Source: Planctomycetaceae bacterium (lineage in GTDB: Bacteria; Planctomycetota; Planctomycetia; Pirellulales; Thermoguttaceae). Taken from it: a stretch of 10,358 nt of DNA. Shown piece after piece: positions 6,703-10,358 of this stretch. Below the pieces are notes generated by a model. It made no database searches. It saw nothing but the letters and a program-made list of their open reading frames with translations, and was not told where the DNA came from. The number at the start of each line of letters is the position of its first letter. Position 1 is the first letter of the stretch. A program made the position numbers and the translations under genes. Location: assembly GCA_031287585.1 (NCBI GenBank), contig JAITST010000268.1, positions 1-10,358 of the forward strand, given 5' to 3'.

Positions 6703-7593
6703 TTATTCGTCCAAAACTATTACACTATGAATCGAGCCGGCTTGTTTTGGTTCGTGCCATTTCCAGATTACTTTTCCGGTTTTGTCGAACTCTACAACTT
6801 GTTGTCCTTTCTCACTGTCGTTTGCTCCGTGACCTGTCCACGTTGCTACTACTATATTTCCGTTTTTTAGGACTTGAAACTGGCTCATAAAATATAGTAG
6901 TACACCGTCTTGGGCAGGTTGTCCGATACGCCGCACTTCCTTGTTTTCTTTATCTATCTCCGCCAAAAAACCGCCGTAACCCGCTGCTGATAACAGGTTG
7001 CCATTTTCTAGTTCTATCACTTGGTAATTGTGTTTTGAACCGGATATTTTACACTCACGGACTATTTTACCTTCAAGCGTTAATTCGTAAATCCACTCGT
7101 TATTCGCACCGAACAACAGTGTATTGCGCGGCGTTAGACGGACTTGACGGATTGTTTTTTTGTCGGGAAATTCCCACGACGCAGTTTCCTTGTTATCTTT
7201 GTTCAGTACAAAAATGCGAACGTGATTACGGTCACAGCCCAACACCGTTTGACCGTCTTGCAAACGTATCGCCGATAACGTGCCGCCGTAACGTTTCTGG
7301 TCGAAAAACTCGCGTTTGGTTTCGTGTGTTGTGATGTCGTACTCGCGGTAGCCGCCTAGTTTTGGAATTGCGATTAGGACACGGTTGTTGTCGATCAATT
7401 GAAGTCCCCACGCGGGACCGCCTTCCACTTTGATTGTCCAATTTTTTTCCGGTTCGATTTGGTCAACGTACAACAACTGTGAACGCGATTCGTCGAGCAA
7501 CAATAGTCGGTGACGAATTGGCTCTTGCGCGAGTGTTGGAGTGAAAAATGATGTGAGAACGATTACAGTTAAAAATAGTTTTTTGACGGACAT
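6703..7593 (-). CDS. Exported beta-propeller repeat protein
   Basis: The start is ATG 7593, giving 296 residues. The upstream extension opens only with TTG and does not look like a signal, whereas MSVKKLFLTVIVLTSFFTPT followed by LAQEP is a classic signal peptide (cleavage near 22-24). The mature part contains about six degenerate repeats of ~40-45 residues with the pattern 'L.NGN.L.A......I.E.D..GK..W'; clear copies include YQVIELENGNLLSAAGYGGF and the C-terminal QVVEFDKTGKVIWKWHEP. This fits the PQQ-binding-like, NHL or arylsulfotransferase-like propeller superfamilies common in planctomycetes. No catalytic residues can be named. It sits upstream of the ThuA gene on the same strand with a 230-base gap, so co-transcription is uncertain. 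The family assignment rests on repeat pattern only. Confidence 0.75.
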   Translation of the reverse strand: MSVKKLFLTVIVLTSFFTPTLAQEPIRHRLLLLDESRSQLLYVDQIEPEKNWTIKVEGGPAWGLQLIDNNRVLIAIPKLGGYREYDITTHETKREFFDQKRYGGTLSAIRLQDGQTVLGCDRNHVRIFVLNKDNKETASWEFPDKKTIRQVRLTPRNTLLFGANNEWIYELTLEGKIVRECKISGSKHNYQVIELENGNLLSAAGYGGFLAEIDKENKEVRRIGQPAQDGVLLYFMSQFQVLKNGNIVVATWTGHGANDSEKGQQVVEFDKTGKVIWKWHEPKQAGSIHSVIVLDE

Positions 7594-7599
7594 TTTGGG

Positions 7600-7605
7600 A
7601 TTATA
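7600..7605 (-). promoter_or_regulatory. -10 element very close to the beta-propeller start codon
   Basis: A perfect TATAAT on the minus strand ends 6 bases before the ATG at 7593. The predicted transcript would begin at or next to the start codon and be leaderless. No Shine-Dalgarno sequence is present, which agrees with this. The -35 region is only a T-run, so the promoter call is tentative. Confidence 0.4.
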
Positions 7606-7726
7606 GTGATAAGGTAAAAGAAAAAAATCTGCCGCAAAAACAACAAGCCGAGCAGAACCGAGAAATGATTGTACAGCAATTAAATCTGAAAACAAGAGGG
7701 GGCAACGTAATTTCGACGCACTCGTC

Positions 7727-7755
7727 TTGCGGAATCGGCAGACGAAGGTTACAAT
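7727..7755 (+). promoter_or_regulatory. Candidate promoter of the DHS-like/kinase pair
   Basis: TTGCGG (7727-7732) is followed after 17 bases by TACAAT (7750-7755); the -10 is 5 of 6 and the -35 only 3 of 6. It would give a leader of about 120 bases before ATG 7885. The rest of the 291-base gap between the divergent genes (7594-7884) holds no supported gene. A 6-bp stem (TCGTCT/AGACGA, 7722-7745) overlaps the promoter. Confidence 0.3.
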
Positions 7756-7884
7756 GCTTGAGAGGAGTTGGTGTCCGGGTCGGCTTCTTTTCCTTAATGT
7801 TCCTGCTTGTAAAATGGTACGTTATGGCTTTTCATCAGTTTTAGACAACCCTCACGAAAAACGGAATAACACACTAATATTACT

Positions 7885-8847
7885 ATGCCATTTAAGCAAT
7901 TTGACCGTTCACGTTTGAAATTGAAACCTATCAGCGAACGGGTTCCCGGTTTCACACTGGATAATATGATTGATCCCGAATCACCGGCATCGCTGGAACA
8001 CGCTTCGCTGGATATTCTGGCTGACCGCGTCCGCAAAGCCAAAGAACGCAAAAGCACCGTAATGTGGATGTTGGGTGCATCTGTAATTCACAACGGTAAC
8101 GGGCTGGTGTTGAACAAACTTATGGAAGAAGGTTACGTTACGCATTACGCTTTGAACGGCGCGGCGGCGTTTCAGGATTTTGAACTTGCGATGGTTGGCG
8201 GGACGATGGAAAATGTTATGAAATATGTCGGTGAAGGGCAGTTTGGTCTTTGGACAGAAACCGGTGACTTATTCAACGAAGCATTGAAAGAGGGTGACAG
8301 AGACGGATTAGGTTTTGGTGAATCCGTCGGACGTATGATCGACCGTAACAATTTCCCATATAAACAGAATAGCGTTTTATGGAATGCTTACAAACTCAGA
8401 CTTCCCGCGACGGTACATCACGTTTTTGGTTGTGACGTTTACCAAGAGTTGATGAGTTTCGACGGCGCGGCAGCCGGAAAAGCGTCGCATATCGACTTCC
8501 TGATTTACACACAATCAATTATGAATCTGGAAGGCGGTGCTTTCTACAATTTCGGAAGCCGAACAATCGGACCGGAAGTTTACTTGAAAGCACTTTCTAT
8601 GTCGCGAAACATTCGGTTTCAACGAAATGAAAAAATTTCGCGTTTTACAACGTCGGTAATTGATGTTTTGCCGCTCGAAGGGCAGAATGTTCACGAAGCA
8701 CCGCCGAAAAGCGACCCGCGATACTATTTTCGACCATGGAAAACTATACTTGCACGAACTGTCGCCGATGGCGGTGAAAGTTATTACGTTGCGGGAGAGG
8801 ACAATATCATCATCCCCGCACTGGCTCATAAGATACGAAAATCATGA
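7885..8847 (+). CDS. Deoxyhypusine synthase-like protein, function unknown
   Basis: This 320-residue protein shows motifs I associate with the deoxyhypusine synthase-like family: WMLGASVIHNGNG (61-73), THYALNGAAAFQDFELA (86-102), ETG (125-127), TVHHVFGCD (176-184) and NFGSRTIGPEVYLKAL (222-237). The match is from recall of pattern, not from a search. In archaea and eukaryotes, deoxyhypusine synthase moves the aminobutyl group of spermidine onto a lysine of eIF5A through an enzyme-lysine intermediate. Bacteria lack eIF5A, and bacterial relatives act on other substrates or are uncharacterised. The C-terminal RPWK (283-286) lies where the catalytic lysine region would be, but the spacing to IIIPALA differs, so the lysine cannot be confirmed. 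No Shine-Dalgarno sequence precedes the ATG. The gene overlaps the kinase gene by 4 bases (ATGA), implying translational coupling. Confidence 0.6.
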   Translation: MPFKQFDRSRLKLKPISERVPGFTLDNMIDPESPASLEHASLDILADRVRKAKERKSTVMWMLGASVIHNGNGLVLNKLMEEGYVTHYALNGAAAFQDFELAMVGGTMENVMKYVGEGQFGLWTETGDLFNEALKEGDRDGLGFGESVGRMIDRNNFPYKQNSVLWNAYKLRLPATVHHVFGCDVYQELMSFDGAAAGKASHIDFLIYTQSIMNLEGGAFYNFGSRTIGPEVYLKALSMSRNIRFQRNEKISRFTTSVIDVLPLEGQNVHEAPPKSDPRYYFRPWKTILARTVADGGESYYVAGEDNIIIPALAHKIRKS

Positions 8848-9890
8848 TGAATACAAAACGTCTGCAAGAAATCCTTTCCGTATTTCCCAATATCCGTGCG
8901 GCTGTCGTCGGTGATTTTTTCCTAGACCGATATTGGAATGTCGCTCCTGAATTAGATGAGCCATCGGTCGAGACCGGTTTAACTGCCTACCAGATTGTTG
9001 ACCGTTGGGGGAGTCCCGGCGCGGCAGGAACCGTTACGAACAACCTCTCGGCACTTGGTGTTGGTAAGATTGACGCAATCGGCTTCATTGGTAAAGATGG
9101 TGAAGGGGTTGATTTGGCTGGTTATCTCGACAATATCGGTGTAGCACGAACATATATGCTCGAAACGCCGCTCCGTGTAACGCCGTGTTACACCAAGCCG
9201 ATGCAGAATGGAGTAGAAATGAATCGGTTCGACATCAAGAATCGAACCGTCACACCGTCCGTCGTCGAAGAGGCGATAATTTCTTCAATTCGTTCCATTG
9301 CCGACGAAGTGGACGCGTTTATCATTATGGATCAGGTCAGTGAACCGAATTGCGGTGTCTTGACCGATAATGTACGCCAATGTCTGATTCAACTTGGACG
9401 CACACGACCAAAACTGTTGTTATACGCCGATTCCCGTGAGCGGATTGGCTTGTATGATAATATGTTAATCAAATGTAATGAGCGCGAAGCACTGGAAGTT
9501 TTCGGTTTGTATGATGGAAGTGCGCCGCCATTTGAAACGGTAAAACAATGCGGGGTCAAACTTGCCGAACGAACGGGACATACCGTATTTATCACGATGG
9601 GTGAGCGTGGACAATTAGTGAACACCCCATCAGGAAACAGTGTCAAAGTAACACACGTTCCCGCCATCCGCGTCGAAGGCGATATCGACATCTGCGGTGC
9701 AGGAGACGCAACAAGTTCGGCACTGGTAAGTTCGTTGTGTTCCGGCGCAACACACGAAGAAGCGGCAATGATTGGTAATCTGGCATCGTCGGTAACAATT
9801 CGCAAGATTGGTCAAACCGGAACAGCAACGCCCGAAGAAATTTTGAGGGCTTATAAGCAATTGAAGATAAACAATAGCCGCGAGCGGTAG
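8844..9890 (+). CDS. PfkB-family carbohydrate kinase, HldE/RfaE N-domain type
   Basis: This 348-residue protein is a ribokinase-fold sugar kinase. The N-terminal VVGDFFLDRYW (21-31) is typical of the heptose 7-phosphate kinase (HldE/RfaE) branch. SPGAAGTVTNNLSALG (57-72) is the substrate-side motif, and DICGAGDATSSALV (282-295) is the PfkB signature with the anion hole and catalytic base Asp288. No C-terminal nucleotidyltransferase domain is present, so it is a single-function kinase. One reading is ADP-heptose synthesis for lipopolysaccharide. However, several residues differ from textbook HldE (GAA for GGA at 59-61, and DIC for the usual DTT before GAGD), so another sugar or nucleoside substrate is quite possible. 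The start is the first of two adjacent ATGs (8844, 8847), inside the stop of the upstream gene, so both proteins should be made together. Confidence 0.85.
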   Translation: MMNTKRLQEILSVFPNIRAAVVGDFFLDRYWNVAPELDEPSVETGLTAYQIVDRWGSPGAAGTVTNNLSALGVGKIDAIGFIGKDGEGVDLAGYLDNIGVARTYMLETPLRVTPCYTKPMQNGVEMNRFDIKNRTVTPSVVEEAIISSIRSIADEVDAFIIMDQVSEPNCGVLTDNVRQCLIQLGRTRPKLLLYADSRERIGLYDNMLIKCNEREALEVFGLYDGSAPPFETVKQCGVKLAERTGHTVFITMGERGQLVNTPSGNSVKVTHVPAIRVEGDIDICGAGDATSSALVSSLCSGATHEEAAMIGNLASSVTIRKIGQTGTATPEEILRAYKQLKINNSRER

Positions 9891-9973
9891 TGACTGATTA
9901 AGAATGGCAGTATCTACCGGAAGACAATACCCCCGTTCACTTGCGGCAACTTCTAATAACCGATTAAATTAAA

Positions 9974-10002
9974 TTTTAACGTTCACGAAGTCGTGATTAA
10001 AA
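9974..10002. other. Palindromic hairpin between the kinase gene and fliG
   Basis: TTTTAA (9974-9979) pairs with TTAAAA (9997-10002), and TCACG (9983-9987) pairs with CGTGA (9992-9996) around the loop AAGT; CGT is bulged on the left. No T-run follows on the plus strand. It may be a weak terminator, an operator or a transcript-end structure. Confidence 0.35.
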
Positions 10003-10053
10003 TAGGCAGGATACACTCAGCGAAGGCGATAGTATTGCGTTAAAATCATTGCC

Positions 10054-10083
10054 CCTACAACGTCACAAAAATTTTGTTATAAT
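10054..10083 (+). promoter_or_regulatory. Candidate sigma-70-like promoter of fliG
   Basis: A perfect TATAAT (10078-10083) is preceded after 18 bases by CCTACA (10054-10059), which is 3 of 6 to the -35 consensus. Transcription would start near 10090, leaving a leader of about 60 bases. No sigma-28 or sigma-54 flagellar promoter pattern was recognised. Confidence 0.45.
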
Positions 10084-10148
10084 GATACGATTGCGGTTTA
10101 CAGTTTGAATTTTTTCAACGTTCAGTCACCAATAACAACGGTAATCCA

Positions 10149-10358
10149 ATGGCTTCCAATAGTGTTCGTAAAGCAGCGGTGTTTCTCATCAGTATCCCGA
10201 AAGAGCAAGCGGGACTACTGATTAGCCGTCTCGCGCCAAAACAGGTCGAAGCGGTGATGACCGAAATCGCGAAGATTGGAATAGTCACGCCGGAGGAACA
10301 GGAAAACGTTATCCGTGAATTTTCACGCGCGAACCCGACAAAGTTGACTGGCAGCGTT
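10149..10358 (+). CDS. fliG: Flagellar motor switch protein FliG, N-terminal part (3' end outside window)
   Basis: The 70 visible codons show the FliG N-terminal domain: RKAAVFLISIPKEQAGLLIS (7-26), then RLAPKQVEAVMTEIAKIGIV (27-46), then TPEEQENVIREFSRANP (47-63). FliG normally has about 330-350 residues in three domains and forms part of the C-ring, where the N-domain contacts the MS-ring protein FliF and the C-domain contacts the stator. The armadillo and charged torque-generating regions lie beyond the window. No Shine-Dalgarno sequence precedes the ATG. The gene begins after a 258-base gap, so it may be the first gene of a flagellar unit or a separate copy. Confidence 0.9.
   Translation, partial: MASNSVRKAAVFLISIPKEQAGLLISRLAPKQVEAVMTEIAKIGIVTPEEQENVIREFSRANPTKLTGSV

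Larger units (their letters stand above)
9891..10148. other. Intergenic region before fliG
   Basis: No gene is supported in these 258 bases. The sequence is AT-rich and holds a hairpin at 9974-10002 and the promoter described for fliG. No hairpin with a T-run suitable for ending the kinase transcript was found. Confidence 0.5.

Noticed and set aside
7698..7885. A complete tmRNA gene
   Set aside because: Only the 5'-like motif is present. No 3' tRNA-like end (GGTTCGA...CCA) is seen before or inside the following coding gene.
1..10358. CRISPR array, insertion sequence or prophage genes
   Set aside because: No regularly spaced repeats, transposase motifs, terminal inverted repeats or phage gene products were seen on either strand.

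Overview
The window looks like chromosomal DNA from a planctomycete (Planctomycetota, probably the Pirellulales side). This is inferred from gene content: a DUF1559 prepilin-like protein, a Tat-exported Gfo/Idh/MocA oxidoreductase next to an exported ThuA-domain protein, an OleA-type thiolase, a FliG start, and genes that mostly lack a Shine-Dalgarno sequence. Base composition is moderate, and the HEPN/MNT segment looks more AT-rich than its surroundings by eye.

Layout. 1-1104 (+) is the 3' part of a DUF1559 gene. It converges on an OleA-like ketosynthase (1155-2273, -). Upstream of that, also on the minus strand, lies an MNT nucleotidyltransferase/HEPN pair (3071 to 2342). Its HEPN partner is interrupted by an in-frame ochre codon, although the rest of the domain is still readable after the stop. 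At 3388-4188 (+) a DksA/TraR zinc-finger protein carries a long acid-free, lysine-rich histone-H1-like tail, and it ends at a strong intrinsic terminator. Three minus-strand genes for exported proteins follow: Gfo/Idh/MocA (4274-5539), ThuA (5705-6472) and a beta-propeller protein (6703-7593). From 7885 on the plus strand, a deoxyhypusine-synthase-like protein overlaps a PfkB/HldE-type kinase by 4 bases. The window ends in the first 70 codons of fliG.

How the genes work together. The oxidoreductase and ThuA genes are probably one sugar-modification unit. They are not simply one operon: each has its own promoter, and the two promoters share several blocks of identical sequence at identical spacing over about 83 bp, which points to a common regulator. 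The deoxyhypusine-synthase-like gene and the kinase are translationally coupled and probably act in one pathway, which I cannot name. The MNT/HEPN pair looks like a decaying or altered toxin-antitoxin-type module.

Main points for a second look: the matched twin promoters, the nonsense-interrupted HEPN gene, the H1-tail/DksA fusion, the coupled DHS-like/kinase pair, and the OleA homologue without oleB, oleC or oleD beside it.
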